Below are positions 26,316 to 35,967 of a DNA stretch of 64,000 nucleotides, one piece after another. The stretch spans positions 62,001 to 126,000 of the forward strand of contig NZ_JACHXQ010000008.1 in NCBI RefSeq assembly GCF_014192285.1, written 5' to 3'. Under the pieces are notes generated by a model. It searched no databases and was not told where the DNA came from. It saw only the letters and a program-made list of their open reading frames with translations. A program made the translations under genes and the position numbers. Every line of letters begins with the position of its first letter. Position 1 is the stretch's first letter. Source of the DNA: Halomonas fontilapidosi (GTDB lineage Bacteria; Pseudomonadota; Gammaproteobacteria; Pseudomonadales; Halomonadaceae).

Positions 26316-26726
26316 ATGCCCGACCCCCATGACCCGCGCCGCGGCTCACAGCAGAATGCCGCCTGGCGCGCCGCCCAAGAGTGGCAGGCCCGCGCCCGCC
26401 AGACCCGCCCCAGCGGCCCCCTGAGCAGCTTGAAGCTGCTGTTCATCTGGCTGCTGTTCGGCGTCATGATGATCGTCGCCCTCGTACTGGGGCTGTTTTT
26501 CCTGCTCGTCGGCTGGGCGATGATGCCCTTCCTGCGCCACCGCATGAAGAAGCGGATGGAAAGGATGCGCGCCGACCGGGCCGAGGACGTGGACGGCAGC
26601 GTCCACTATCGCGAGACTCGCTATCGCGACAGCCGCGACGCGGACGGTCGCTACCGCGAACAGCAGGTGCTGGAGGGCGACTATGAAGTCAAGGACGGGG
26701 AGCGAAAGGACACCGACCGCTCCTGA
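26316..26726 (+). CDS. Hypothetical membrane protein with acidic/basic tail
   Basis: A 136-residue protein with a Gln/Arg-rich N-terminus (1-38), one long hydrophobic region (about 40-70, LLFIWLLFGVMMIVALVLGL and FFLLVGWAMMPFL, one or two helices), then a charged tail (HRMKKRMERM and a repetitive RYRDSRDADGRYREQQ). A GGAG ribosome site precedes the ATG. I do not recognise a characterised family. It lies alone between two transcription units. Confidence 0.65.
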   Translation: MPDPHDPRRGSQQNAAWRAAQEWQARARQTRPSGPLSSLKLLFIWLLFGVMMIVALVLGLFFLLVGWAMMPFLRHRMKKRMERMRADRAEDVDGSVHYRETRYRDSRDADGRYREQQVLEGDYEVKDGERKDTDRS

Positions 26727-26845
26727 CGGCTGACATTACCGACAGGGCCCGCAGGGAGGCATCGCTCTCGTCCATCGCCACATGCATCTTGTCCATCATC
26801 GGACTCCTCTGGATCGCGTTGTTGTTGACATGTTAGGGGTGAGGA

Positions 26846-28057
26846 TCAGGACGTTCTGCGGGCCGGATCCCGCGCGGCCCGGCGATCCAGGCCGGGCAGC
26901 GGCCGGTGCAGCAGGGCATGGGCCAGCGCGCCGACCACCACGCCCCAGAAAGCCGACCCTAGCCCCAGGAAGCTCATCCCCGATGCCGTGGCAATGAAGG
27001 TGATCACCGAGGCCTCCAGGTGGTCCTTGTGAGTGGCGAAGGCGCTGAGGTTGCTGGTGATGGCCCCGATCAGCGCCAGGCCCGCCAGCACCGCGACGAA
27101 CTCGCCGGGCAGCGAGGTGAAGAGCAGCACGATGGTGCCGGCGAAGGTGCCGCCGATCAGGTAGAAGACCCCGTTGGCGACCCCGGCCACGTAGCGCTTG
27201 TCGGGATCCTCGTGGGCCTCCTTGCTGGTGCAGATGGCCGCCGTGATCGCCGCGATCACCGTGGTGATCCCCCCGAAGAAGGCGGTGACGAGGGAGGTCA
27301 GGCTGGTCAGGGTGACGATCGGCCTGGCCGCAGTGTTGTAGCCGGCGCTGCGCATGATCGCCATGCCCGGCAGGAACTGCCCGGTCAGGCTGACCAGCAC
27401 CAGCGGGATGGCCAGGCTCAGGGTCGCATTCCAGGTCCACTCGGGACGGATGAACTGGGGGTTTGCGAGGCTCAGCGTCACGCCCTCGAGGCTGGCATCC
27501 TCGACGGCCACGGCCAGACCTACGCCGACCAACAGCAGCGCCACCAGGCTGTAGCGGGGCGTCAGCCGCTTGAACACCAGGTAGGTCAGAATCATGCCCA
27601 GGGTCAGCGCCGGCACCGCCTCCAAGGAGACGAAGACCCCGACCCCGAACTGGAAGAGGATGCCCGCCATCATGGCGCTGGCGATGCCCGGCGGAATCGC
27701 CTGGATGATGCAGTCGAAGGAGCCGGTGATGCCGATCAAAAAGATCACCGCCGCCGCCGTAAGGTAGGCCCCCACCGCCTCGTTCAGTGACAAGCCGGGG
27801 AACAGCGTGACCAGCAGCGCCGTGCCCGGGGCCGACCAGGCGGTGACCACGGGCACCTTCAGCCACAGGCTGAGTGCGATCCCTGAGACGGCGGCGCCGA
27901 TGGAGATCGCCCACACCCAGGAGGTCATCATGGTGGTCGAGATCTCAGCGCTCTGGGCCGCCTGGAAGAAGATCGCCAGGGGGCCGGAGTAGGAGACCAG
28001 CACCGCCACGAAGCCGGCGGTGATCGCGGGTATCGAGACGTCCTTTAATAACGACAT
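26846..28057 (-). CDS. benE: BenE-family benzoate:H+ symporter (copy 1)
   Basis: A 403-residue inner-membrane transporter with about 11-12 hydrophobic segments. The order PAITAGFVAVLVSYSGPLAI, TAWSAPGTALLVTL, ICTSKEAHEDPDKRY and GVANGVFYLIGG is that of BenE, which imports benzoate with protons. It is the last gene of the cat-ben array but is separated from the preceding carrier gene by a textbook terminator (28087-28125), so it may be expressed by read-through or its own promoter. A second BenE-like carrier is encoded just upstream; the two sequences are only distantly similar. Confidence 0.9.
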   Translation of the reverse strand: MSLLKDVSIPAITAGFVAVLVSYSGPLAIFFQAAQSAEISTTMMTSWVWAISIGAAVSGIALSLWLKVPVVTAWSAPGTALLVTLFPGLSLNEAVGAYLTAAAVIFLIGITGSFDCIIQAIPPGIASAMMAGILFQFGVGVFVSLEAVPALTLGMILTYLVFKRLTPRYSLVALLLVGVGLAVAVEDASLEGVTLSLANPQFIRPEWTWNATLSLAIPLVLVSLTGQFLPGMAIMRSAGYNTAARPIVTLTSLTSLVTAFFGGITTVIAAITAAICTSKEAHEDPDKRYVAGVANGVFYLIGGTFAGTIVLLFTSLPGEFVAVLAGLALIGAITSNLSAFATHKDHLEASVITFIATASGMSFLGLGSAFWGVVVGALAHALLHRPLPGLDRRAARDPARRTS

Positions 28058-28086
28058 GGTAAAGCGTCCTGATGGTTCTCTATCGA

Positions 28087-28125
28087 CAATAAAAAGGGCC
28101 TGAACTACCGAAGCAGATTCAGGCC
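28087..28125 (-). terminator. Rho-independent terminator between the two benE genes
   Basis: On the minus strand GGCCTGAA and TTCAGGCC form a perfect 8-base stem (28118-28125 with 28097-28104) around a 13-base loop, followed directly by CTTTTTATT. It begins 29 bases after the stop of the upstream benE-like gene. Confidence 0.88.
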
Positions 28126-28153
28126 AAGGAGGAGAGGTGCGACGCCGGCAGTA

Positions 28154-29446
28154 TCAGGTCGCCTCGCCGGCGACCCTGGCAGCCTTGCTCTCACGGGAGA
28201 AGTCGAAGTCGCGGAACTCCACCAGCATCGAGATCGCAGCCCCCAGGATCAGTGCCCAGAAGGAGGCGCCGATGCCGAAGATCTGCAGGCCCGACACCGC
28301 GATCAGGAAGGAGAACATCGCCCCAACCTCATGCTTGCCGGAGAAGGTGATGTGCATCGCCGAACTGATCACCCGCAGCAGCGCCAGGCCAGCGATGATG
28401 GCGATGAAGTAGCTCGGCATCGCCTCGATCAGGCTGAACACGAAGCCGTAGAAGGGGGCGCCGACCACGAAGATGATGCCGACGATCACCGCCGCCACCC
28501 ATCGCTTATCGTGGGTTCCCGCCTCGGGGGAGGAGCAAATGCCGGTCATCGGCGCGGCGATGCAGGTGCTGTGCAGGTTGAAGAAGGCCGACACCATGGT
28601 GCCGATACCGCCGACGAAGGTGATGGCATTGGCCGGCGCCTCCTTGTAGCCCATGCCCTTGACCAGCCCCACGCCGGCGGGCGTCTCCATGCCCACCAGG
28701 ATCAGTGCCAGTGGCAGGCCATAGGCCAGGAAGGCGTCCATGGAGAAGGCCGGCATGATGAACTCGGGCATGCGGAAGGAGAACTCCACGCTTGCGAAGT
28801 CGGCACCGGAGAGCGCCATGTAGAGTACGCCCACCACCAGGGTAACCACCAACGGCGGAATCCGGCGCAGGAAGCGCGCCGAGAGGAAGAAGGCCGCGAT
28901 CATCACCACCGCGGGGATCAGGGCGTTCTGCAGCGGCATCACCATATTGGTGCCGAACTTGAGCAGCACCCCGGCCACCATGCCCATGACAATGGGCATG
29001 GGGATCAGCCGCATCACCAGGCTCATCCAGCCGGCCAGGGCCACCACCACCGAGATGGCGCCTGCCATCAGCGTCGCCCCCAAGGCCTCATTGAGCCCCA
29101 CCACGGGGATGATGGCGGCGAACAGCAGGGCGCCGGGGATGGAGTTGGCCACCGGCAGGGGTAGCCGGTAATAGGCCGGCAGGATCAGGCCGAACAGGCC
29201 GTTGATGAACAGGTAGCTGATCACCCATAGCAGGGTGAAATCCTTGGGCAGCCCCGCCGCGGTACCGGCGCTGATATGGATGATGCCGGCACTGAGGCCG
29301 AAGATACCGGCGACCACGCCGGCGCTCAGGTTGTCGGCGTTGAGATCGCGCAGGAAGTCCCGCGGCGCCGATGCGAGGCCGGCGCCTTTCTCGAGGTGTC
29401 TCATGCTGTGCTCCAGGGGCTTGTTGTCGTTGCTGTCGGAAGCCAC
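28154..29446 (-). CDS. BenE-family transporter (copy 2)
   Basis: A 430-residue membrane protein of the BenE/NCS2-like fold, with an N-terminal cytoplasmic extension (about 40 residues). ADNLSAGVVAGIFGLSAGII, VANSIPGALLFAAIIPV and STCIAAPMTGICSSPEAGTHD match the family. It follows benD by 54 bases in the same direction and ends in an intrinsic terminator, so it is the distal member of the main cat-ben transcript. Its difference from copy 1 suggests another aromatic acid or an affinity variant rather than a recent duplication. Confidence 0.87.
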   Translation of the reverse strand: MASDSNDNKPLEHSMRHLEKGAGLASAPRDFLRDLNADNLSAGVVAGIFGLSAGIIHISAGTAAGLPKDFTLLWVISYLFINGLFGLILPAYYRLPLPVANSIPGALLFAAIIPVVGLNEALGATLMAGAISVVVALAGWMSLVMRLIPMPIVMGMVAGVLLKFGTNMVMPLQNALIPAVVMIAAFFLSARFLRRIPPLVVTLVVGVLYMALSGADFASVEFSFRMPEFIMPAFSMDAFLAYGLPLALILVGMETPAGVGLVKGMGYKEAPANAITFVGGIGTMVSAFFNLHSTCIAAPMTGICSSPEAGTHDKRWVAAVIVGIIFVVGAPFYGFVFSLIEAMPSYFIAIIAGLALLRVISSAMHITFSGKHEVGAMFSFLIAVSGLQIFGIGASFWALILGAAISMLVEFRDFDFSRESKAARVAGEAT

Positions 29447-29500
29447 GGATGGTCAGGGGCAAGGCGAACGGGGCGGTCCGAAGCCCGCCTGGCGCAGGGG

Positions 29501-30301
29501 TCAGCCCTGGTCGCCGCCGCCCACCGGCAACACGCTGCCGGTGATGTAGCTCGCCTCGTCGGAGGCCAGGAACAGGATCGGCGCAGCCATCTCGTCCAGG
29601 GTGCCGTAGCGCTGCATCAGGCAGCTCTGCTTGGTCTGGTCGATGTGCGCCTGAAACCAGGCTCGCTCCGTCTCGTTTTGGGGCTCGGGCGTGCCGCGGG
29701 AGATCTTCCGCGGCGGCGCTTCGGTGCCGCCGATGCCGGCGGCCGCCACGCGGATACCGTGCTCGGCGACCTCGAAGGCCAGGGACTCGGTCAGCGCATT
29801 GACGCCCCCCTTGGCCGCCGAGTAGGGGATCCGGTGGATGCCCCGAGTCGCCACCGAGGAGACGTTGACGATCACCCCACCGCCCTGCGCCACCAGGGTC
29901 GGCAGCACCGCCCGGCAGCACCACAGCGTCGGCATCAGCGAGCGCTGGACCTCGGCGGCGATCTCGGCCTGGGTGAACTCGGTGAACGGCTTGAAGTTGA
30001 TCGCGCCGCCCACGTTGTTGATCAAGATGTCGATCCGGCCGAAGTGCTCCACCGTGCGGGCCATCACCTCCTCAGCCCCCTCCCAGGTCTCGAGGTCGGC
30101 CTGCAGGGCGATGGCGTCCACGCCCTGCTCGGCGAGCCCCGCCACCACCTCATGGACCAGGTCGGCACGATCCACCAGGGCCAGGCGGGCGCCCTCGGCG
30201 CCGGCCCGCTCGGCAACCCGCCGCCCGATGCCCTGGGCTGCGCCGGTGATGACCATCACCCGCCCCTGGAACCGCGAGCCGTTGACGGGTGCTATGCTCA
30301 T
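29501..30301 (-). CDS. benD: 1,6-dihydroxycyclohexa-2,4-diene-1-carboxylate dehydrogenase
   Basis: A 266-residue short-chain dehydrogenase that oxidatively decarboxylates the cis-diol of benzoate to catechol with NAD+. It shows the TGAAQGIG cofactor loop, NNVGG, Ser in VNVSSVATRG and Y-S-A-A-K, plus the BenD-specific AGIGGTEAPPRKI segment. ATG 30301 overlaps the benC stop (ATGA). Context in benABCD makes the assignment firm. Confidence 0.95.
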   Translation of the reverse strand: MSIAPVNGSRFQGRVMVITGAAQGIGRRVAERAGAEGARLALVDRADLVHEVVAGLAEQGVDAIALQADLETWEGAEEVMARTVEHFGRIDILINNVGGAINFKPFTEFTQAEIAAEVQRSLMPTLWCCRAVLPTLVAQGGGVIVNVSSVATRGIHRIPYSAAKGGVNALTESLAFEVAEHGIRVAAAGIGGTEAPPRKISRGTPEPQNETERAWFQAHIDQTKQSCLMQRYGTLDEMAAPILFLASDEASYITGSVLPVGGGDQG

Positions 30302-31341
30302 GACGCCTCCTTGGGTGCCTGGTTGGGGGTGAACTTCTCGTAATGGAAGCTCTGCGGAACGATGCCCTCGGCATCGAAATGCTTGAGCACGGCATCGACC
30401 ATCGGGGGCGGCCCGCACAGGTAGACGTCGATGTCACCGTCGTGCAGCACCTCGGCATCCATGTGATGGGTGACATAGCCCTTGCGCGGATGCTGGCTCG
30501 CCTCGTCCACCACCACCGTGGAGTAGCTGAAGGTCGGCAGCTCCGCGGTGAAATGCTCCAGAGCGTCGACCTTGACCAGGTGGTCGTCCTTGTTGACGCC
30601 GTAGATCAGATGGATCGGATGCTCGCAAGGCGTCCCTTCCGCCCGCTTCTGGACCAGCAATTCGAGCATGGAGAGGAAAGGGGCCAGTCCAGTACCGCCG
30701 GCCAGCATCAGCACCGGGCGGGAGATCTCGCGCAGGTAGAAGCTGCCCATCGGCCCGGTCAGGGCCAGCCGGTCGCCGACCTTGGCGCGCTCGGTCAGAT
30801 AGCCGCTCATCACCCCGTTGGGGATATTGCGGATCAGGAAGGCCGCACGCCGGTCGCCGGGCTTCGAGCTGAAGGAGTAGGAGCGGTGCTCTCCGCTGCC
30901 GGGCACATCGATGTGGATGTACTGCCCCGGCAGGAAGGTCAATGCTGCCTCGTCATCCAGGTCCACGCCCAGTTCGATGCTGTCCTCGGAGAGTTGCTCG
31001 ACCACGGCCAGGGTGCCCTCGATCTTGCCGACCTGGGTCTTGCACACGGCGGAGGCCACCGGGATCTGGATGACACAGTCGGAGGACGGCACCATCTGGC
31101 AGGTCAGCACCTGGCCCTCGGCGGCTTCCTCGTCGGAGAGCGCCTCTTCCAGATACTCGTCCCCCATGTCGAACCCGCCCTGCTCGCAATGGCCCTTGCA
31201 GGTGCCGCAGACGCCGTCGGAGCAGTCCATCGGCAGGTTGACCTTCTGCCGATAGGCGGCGTCAAGGACCGTTTCCCCCTCCTTGCAGCCGATGAAACGG
31301 GTGACGCCGTCCTCGAAGTTGAGTGCAATGGTATAGCTCAT
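30298..31341 (-). CDS. benC: Benzoate 1,2-dioxygenase reductase component
   Basis: A 347-residue electron-transfer protein that passes electrons from NADH to the BenAB oxygenase. It has an N-terminal plant-type 2Fe-2S ferredoxin domain (cysteines in CSDGVCGTCKGHC, about 40-53, and a later Cys), a central FAD domain (HRSYSFSS) and a C-terminal NAD domain (MLAGGTGLAPFLSML and CGPPPMVDAV). It lies 38 bases after benB. Confidence 0.95.
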   Translation of the reverse strand: MSYTIALNFEDGVTRFIGCKEGETVLDAAYRQKVNLPMDCSDGVCGTCKGHCEQGGFDMGDEYLEEALSDEEAAEGQVLTCQMVPSSDCVIQIPVASAVCKTQVGKIEGTLAVVEQLSEDSIELGVDLDDEAALTFLPGQYIHIDVPGSGEHRSYSFSSKPGDRRAAFLIRNIPNGVMSGYLTERAKVGDRLALTGPMGSFYLREISRPVLMLAGGTGLAPFLSMLELLVQKRAEGTPCEHPIHLIYGVNKDDHLVKVDALEHFTAELPTFSYSTVVVDEASQHPRKGYVTHHMDAEVLHDGDIDVYLCGPPPMVDAVLKHFDAEGIVPQSFHYEKFTPNQAPKEAS

Positions 31342-31379
31342 GGTCGAATCTCCTCCCGCACCGGGTCAGCGTGACCAGG

Positions 31380-31868
31380 TCAGATGTGATAGATGTCGAT
31401 GACCTGGTGGATGTAGTCGTTGTTGAGTTGCACGACTTTTCTGGTGATCAGCGGCGTCTCCCCCGACACGTCCAGGGTGTAGAAGGCGCTGCCGAAGTAG
31501 CTGTCGGTCTTCTTGTAGCGGTGGCTCAGGGTGTGCCAGTTGAAGCGCAGCTCCACCGTGTCACCTTCCTCCTTCAGCACCTCGAGGTTGGTGATCTGGT
31601 GGGTGGTGCGCGGCTCCGGCGTGCTCGCCCCGCTGCGCTCGGTCTTGATCCGGTAGACCCGGTCCTCGAGCCCCTCGCGGTTCGGGTAGTAGATCAGCGA
31701 GATCTCGGCCTCGGGGTCCCGGGTCAGCTGGTCGTCGTCGTCCCAGGCCGGCATCCAGAACTCGGCGTCCTGGCGGTAGCACGCCAGCCATTCGTCCCAC
31801 TGGCGGTCGTCGAGCAGGCGCGCCTCGCGGTACAGGAAGGCCTGGATGTCGTGGTAGCTGGTGCTCAT
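31380..31868 (-). CDS. benB: Benzoate 1,2-dioxygenase beta subunit
   Basis: A 162-residue structural subunit of the alpha3-beta3 oxygenase, with the family's SYHDIQAFLYREARLLDDRQ start, DEWLACY and the C-terminal RKVVQLNNDYIHQVIDIYHI region. It follows benA by 29 bases. Confidence 0.95.
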   Translation of the reverse strand: MSTSYHDIQAFLYREARLLDDRQWDEWLACYRQDAEFWMPAWDDDDQLTRDPEAEISLIYYPNREGLEDRVYRIKTERSGASTPEPRTTHQITNLEVLKEEGDTVELRFNWHTLSHRYKKTDSYFGSAFYTLDVSGETPLITRKVVQLNNDYIHQVIDIYHI

Positions 31869-31897
31869 GGTCTCTCTCCCCTGTCAGGTCGCTCGGC

Positions 31898-33265
31898 TCA
31901 GGCCGATTCGGTGGCGATGAACTGGCTGCGTTCCTTGTCGATGGCGCGCAACATCTCCTCGACCCAGTGCTGGTGGTGCAGCACGTAGAGCCCCTCGTCT
32001 TCCGGGGAGGCCCCGCTGAGCAGCGGCTTCATGTCGATTGCCTGGGCGTTCTCGTCGGCCCCCTCGATCCACTGCTTGGCGCCGCGAGAGAGGTCGTTCC
32101 ACTCGGCAAGCTGGCCGTTGTAGCCGTCCTGGCAGGCGCGGAATTCCTCGAGGTCGTCCGGCGTGCCCATGCCCGAGACGTTGAAGAAGTCCTCGTACTG
32201 GCGGATGCGCACCCGGCGGTTCTCCGCGGACTCGCCCTTGGGCGCGAAGCAGTAGATGGTGACCTCGGTCTTGTCGACGGAGAGCGGACGCAGCACGCGG
32301 ATCTGCGTGGAGAACTGGTCCATCAGGTAGACGTTGGGGTAGAGGCAGAGGTTGCGGGTCTGGTTGACGATGGAGTCGGCCCGCGCCTCGCCAAGCTCAG
32401 CCTCGATCTCATCCTTGCGGGTGTAAACCGGGCGCACCTCGGGGTTGAGCAGCCGGGTCCACAGCATCATGTGGCCGTTCTCGTAGGAGTAGAAGCCGCC
32501 CTGGCTCTTCGACCAGCCGTCGGCGTCCACCGCCTTGGTGCCGCCGGCGTCGTAGTTGCGACGCTCCATGGTCGAGGCGTAGTTCCAGTGCACCGAGCTC
32601 ACGTGGTAGCCGTCGGCGCCGTTCTCGGCCTGCAGCTTCCAGTTGCCGTTGTAGGTGTACGACGAGGTGCCGCGCAGGATCTCCAGGCCTTCCGGCGCCT
32701 GGTCGACGATGTTGTCGATGACCTTGGTGGTCTCGCCCAGGTACTCCTCCAGCGGCTGGACGTCATCGCTCAGGCTGCCGAACAGGAAGCCCTTGTAGTT
32801 GGCGAAGCGCGGCAGGCGCTTGAGGTCGTGGGAGCCCTCCTGCTTGAAGCCCTCCGGGTAGGCGCCGTTCTTCTCGTTCTTGGCCTTGAGCAGCTTGCCG
32901 TCGTTCTTGAAGGTCCAGCCGTGGAAGGGGCAGGTGAAAGTGCCCTTGTTGCCCTGCTTGCGCCGGCACAGGGTGGCGCCGCGGTGGGCGCAGGCGTTGA
33001 TCAGGCCGTGCAGCTCGCCCTGCTTGTCGCGGGTGATCACCACCGGCTGGCGGCCCATGGTCACGGTGTAGTAGTCGCCCGGCTCGCGGATCTGGCTCTC
33101 GTGGGCAAGGAACAGCCAGTTGCCTTCGAAGATGTGCTTCATCTCCAGGTCGAAGAAGGCCGGGTCGGTGAACATGCTGCGATGGCAGCGGAAGATGCCG
33201 TGGTCGGCGTCGTCGACGACGGCGCCGCGGACGCGTTCCTCGAGTTGGTCAAGCTGGGTGGTCAT
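31898..33265 (-). CDS. benA: Benzoate 1,2-dioxygenase alpha subunit
   Basis: The 455-residue catalytic subunit, which adds O2 across C1-C2 of benzoate. The Rieske 2Fe-2S ligands are seen in CAHRGATLC and CPFHGW (about 90-115); the mononuclear iron ligands are the His residues of [10 protein letters not shown] with the bridging Asp just before, in NGADGY, and a C-terminal Asp. It starts 87 bases after catA on the same strand. The enzyme may also accept substituted benzoates; that cannot be judged. Confidence 0.96.
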   Translation of the reverse strand: MTTQLDQLEERVRGAVVDDADHGIFRCHRSMFTDPAFFDLEMKHIFEGNWLFLAHESQIREPGDYYTVTMGRQPVVITRDKQGELHGLINACAHRGATLCRRKQGNKGTFTCPFHGWTFKNDGKLLKAKNEKNGAYPEGFKQEGSHDLKRLPRFANYKGFLFGSLSDDVQPLEEYLGETTKVIDNIVDQAPEGLEILRGTSSYTYNGNWKLQAENGADGYHVSSVHWNYASTMERRNYDAGGTKAVDADGWSKSQGGFYSYENGHMMLWTRLLNPEVRPVYTRKDEIEAELGEARADSIVNQTRNLCLYPNVYLMDQFSTQIRVLRPLSVDKTEVTIYCFAPKGESAENRRVRIRQYEDFFNVSGMGTPDDLEEFRACQDGYNGQLAEWNDLSRGAKQWIEGADENAQAIDMKPLLSGASPEDEGLYVLHHQHWVEEMLRAIDKERSQFIATESA

Positions 33266-33352
33266 GATCCATCTCCTCGATTGTTATGCGGGGGAGGATC
33301 CGCCCCGGGGCGGACCGTCCGTTGATCAGGGGGTGAAGGGGCGACGGCTCGC

Positions 33353-34327
33353 TCAGACCTTGGCGGTGCCGGCCAGCTGGCTGTGCTGGTCCTGCTCGTC
33401 TTCCTTGGCCCGCGGGCGGGCGTGGCGATGCTGCAGTTCGGGGGCGTCGGTCTTCGCCAGCTCGACGTCGAACACCACCTCGGAGAAGGGGCCGTCCAAC
33501 TCGCGCCGGGCAATCTCGGCCGGGTCCTCGATGCGGTTGGCCGGCACCACCAGCTCCTCGCGGGTGGCGAAGGCGAAGTCGTCGAAGGTGTAGGGGTCGC
33601 CGGCCAGGTTGATCTGGGTGGTCAGGTGCTTGTGGCCCGGGGCGGAGATGAAGTAGTGGATATGCGCCGGGCGCTGGCCGTGACGGCCGAGCAGGTCGAG
33701 CACCTGCTGGGTCGGGCTGTCCGGCGGGCAGCCGTAGCCGGAGGGGATGATGCTGCGCGCGGTGTAGCGGCCCTCGGCATCGGTAACGATGCTGCGGCGC
33801 AGGTTGTACTCGGACTGGGTCGGGTCGAAGAAGGAGTAGCCGCCCTTGGAGTTGGCGTGCCAGATCTCGACCTTGGCGCCGGGAACGGGGTTGCCGTCGA
33901 CGTCACGCACCTGGCCGGTCAGCCACATGGTCTCGCCGTCCTGGTCCTCGCCGTCGTCCATGCGCGCGAAGCCCTCGGCCTCCGGGGCGCCGGCCACGTA
34001 GAGCGGGCCCTCGATGGTGCGCGGAGTGCCGCCCAGCAGGCCGCGTTCGCGGTCGTCGGCGTCCATGCGCATGTCCAGGTAATGGTCGAAGCCCAGCCCC
34101 GGGGCCAGCAGGCCGAACTGGGTGCCATTGCCCAGCGCGTTGAGCACGCTGACGGCGGACCAGAACTCCTCGGCGCTGACGTCGTAGTCGTCCATCAGCC
34201 GGAACAGGTCGGAGAGCAGGCGGTGCATGATCTGCTTGGCGCGCTCGCTGCCGCCCGCCTGGTCGAAGCCGGCGACGGTGGTCAGAAAGTCCTGGACCTC
34301 GGGGGTGTCGAATATCTTCACGGTCAT
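33353..34327 (-). CDS. catA: Catechol 1,2-dioxygenase
   Basis: A 324-residue intradiol dioxygenase that opens catechol to cis,cis-muconate using Fe(III). The N-terminal helical dimerisation domain is followed by the catalytic beta-sandwich. Iron ligands are Tyr in KGGYSFFDP, Tyr in SGYGCPPDSP, and the two His of RPAHIHYF. The C-terminal tail (about 25 residues after DVELAKTD, His/Glu/Gln-rich) is longer than in many CatA proteins. It sits between catC and benA. Confidence 0.95.
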   Translation of the reverse strand: MTVKIFDTPEVQDFLTTVAGFDQAGGSERAKQIMHRLLSDLFRLMDDYDVSAEEFWSAVSVLNALGNGTQFGLLAPGLGFDHYLDMRMDADDRERGLLGGTPRTIEGPLYVAGAPEAEGFARMDDGEDQDGETMWLTGQVRDVDGNPVPGAKVEIWHANSKGGYSFFDPTQSEYNLRRSIVTDAEGRYTARSIIPSGYGCPPDSPTQQVLDLLGRHGQRPAHIHYFISAPGHKHLTTQINLAGDPYTFDDFAFATREELVVPANRIEDPAEIARRELDGPFSEVVFDVELAKTDAPELQHRHARPRAKEDEQDQHSQLAGTAKV

Positions 34328-34392
34328 GGTCGGTTATCCTCGATCGTTATTTGGTGCAGTCCCGCAGCGGACTGGCGTGCTTCATCCGTGAC

Positions 34393-34683
34393 TCAGGCGT
34401 CGTCCTCGCGGATGGAGGACGGGTGGCGACACAGCGGCTTGACGCTGATCTCCATGTAGGGAAAGAGCGGCAGGTTGCTGACCAGCTCCTGCAGCTCGGC
34501 GTTGTCCTCGACGTCGAAGATGCTGACGTTCGAGTAGCTGCCGGCCACGCGCCACAGGTGGCGCCACTTGCCGGAACGCTGCAGCTCCTGGGCGTAGGCC
34601 TTCTCGGTCGCCTTGATCTCGGCGGCCTGTTCGGCCGGCATGGACGGCGGCAGCTTGACGGTCATTTCCACCTGAAACAGCAT
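34393..34683 (-). CDS. catC: Muconolactone delta-isomerase
   Basis: A 96-residue small enzyme converting (+)-muconolactone to 3-oxoadipate enol-lactone. MLFQVEMTVKLPPSMPAEQA at the start and the LWRVAGSYSNVSIFDVEDN segment are family-typical, as is the usual length. It lies between catB and catA. Confidence 0.95.
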   Translation of the reverse strand: MLFQVEMTVKLPPSMPAEQAAEIKATEKAYAQELQRSGKWRHLWRVAGSYSNVSIFDVEDNAELQELVSNLPLFPYMEISVKPLCRHPSSIREDDA

Positions 34684-34760
34684 GATGTTCTCCTCCTCTC
34701 TTCGGGACTGGCCCGATAACGATTGATGGCGACCCCGGTCCTGGCGAAATGCCGGCGGAC

Positions 34761-35879
34761 CTACGGGCGCGCGTAATGGGCCAGCTTGTCTTCGTCCAGG
34801 GTGATGCCGAGCCCCGCGCCCTGGGGCAGGTCGACACCGAACTCGCGGTAGTTGAGCGGCTCGGCAACGATGTCGTCCTTGAGCAGCAGCGGGCCGAACA
34901 TCTCGGTGCCCCAGGCCATCTCGTCCTGTGTCGCCCAGGCGTGCAGGGAGGCGGCGGTGCCGATGGTGCCCTCGAGCAGGGTGCCGCCGTAGAGGCCGAT
35001 GCCGGCGGCCTGGGCCACGTGGGCCAGCTCCAGCACGCCGTGCAGCCCGCCGGACTTGGCGATCTTGAGGGCGAAGGCGCCGCTGAAGCCGCCAACCACC
35101 AGGTCGAGCCCGTCGCGGGCGTCCTGCACCGCCTCGTCGGCCAGCATCGGCACGTTGAAGCGGTTGGCCAGGCGAATCAGGCCGGCATGCTCACGGGCGG
35201 GAATGGCCTGCTCGATCAGCTCGATGCCGGCATCCTGCAGTGCGTGGATGCCGCGCACCGCGGTGGGCTCATCCCAGGCCTGGTTGACGTCGACCCGCAC
35301 GCTTGCCCGGTCACCCAGGGCCTCCTTGATGGCGGCCACGTGGCGTACGTCCTGGTCCACCGGGTTGGCACCGATCTTCAGCTTGAAGTCGCAATGGCGA
35401 CGTTGTTCGAGACGCAGCAGGGCCTCGTCGATGTCCTTTCGGGTATCACCGCTGGCCAGGGTCCAGAGCACCGGCAGGTGCGTCTGGCGGGCGCCGCCCA
35501 GCAGCTCAGCCACCGAGAGGCCCAGGCGCTTGCCCTGGGCGTCGAGCAGCGCGGTCTCCAGCGTCGACTTGGCGATGGCGTTGCCACGGGCATGGCGATT
35601 TAGCCGGGCACGCAATGCATGGACGTTGCCCGAGGGCTGGCCCACCAGCAGCGGTGCCAGGTAGGTGTCGATGTTGGTCTTGATGCTTTCGGGACTCTCA
35701 GGGCCATAGGCCAGCCCGCCGATGGTGGTGCCCTCGCCGAGGCCCTCGATGCCATCGCTGTGGCGCATCCGCACGATGACCATGGTCTGGCAGGCCATGG
35801 TGGTCATGGAGAGCTTGTGCGGGCGGATGGTCGGCAGGTCGACCAGCAGCGTCTCGATGCTTTCGATCACGGATGACAT
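34761..35879 (-). CDS. catB: Muconate cycloisomerase
   Basis: A 372-residue enolase-superfamily enzyme that lactonises cis,cis-muconate to muconolactone with Mn2+/Mg2+. The catalytic Lys of FKLKIGA, metal ligands Asp (VDVNQAWDE), Glu (ELIEQAIPA) and Asp (LADEAV), and the later Lys of LKIAKSGG are all visible. The ATG at 35879 is the first gene of the cat-ben transcript, divergent from catR with a 104-base shared control region. Confidence 0.95.
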   Translation of the reverse strand: MSSVIESIETLLVDLPTIRPHKLSMTTMACQTMVIVRMRHSDGIEGLGEGTTIGGLAYGPESPESIKTNIDTYLAPLLVGQPSGNVHALRARLNRHARGNAIAKSTLETALLDAQGKRLGLSVAELLGGARQTHLPVLWTLASGDTRKDIDEALLRLEQRRHCDFKLKIGANPVDQDVRHVAAIKEALGDRASVRVDVNQAWDEPTAVRGIHALQDAGIELIEQAIPAREHAGLIRLANRFNVPMLADEAVQDARDGLDLVVGGFSGAFALKIAKSGGLHGVLELAHVAQAAGIGLYGGTLLEGTIGTAASLHAWATQDEMAWGTEMFGPLLLKDDIVAEPLNYREFGVDLPQGAGLGITLDEDKLAHYARP

Positions 35880-35967
35880 GGGGGCTCCGAAGTCCGGGAA
35901 TCTGGTGATTGCATGGCAGTCTGATTGCAGCGGGAAGACCGAACCAATATTGTTTGGGTGCCCTGCC

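Noticed and set aside
26689..26799. 36-codon minus-strand frame with a good AGAGGAG ribosome site
   Set aside because: It overlaps the 3' end of the plus-strand membrane protein gene and has no recognisable sequence; the ribosome site alone is not enough.
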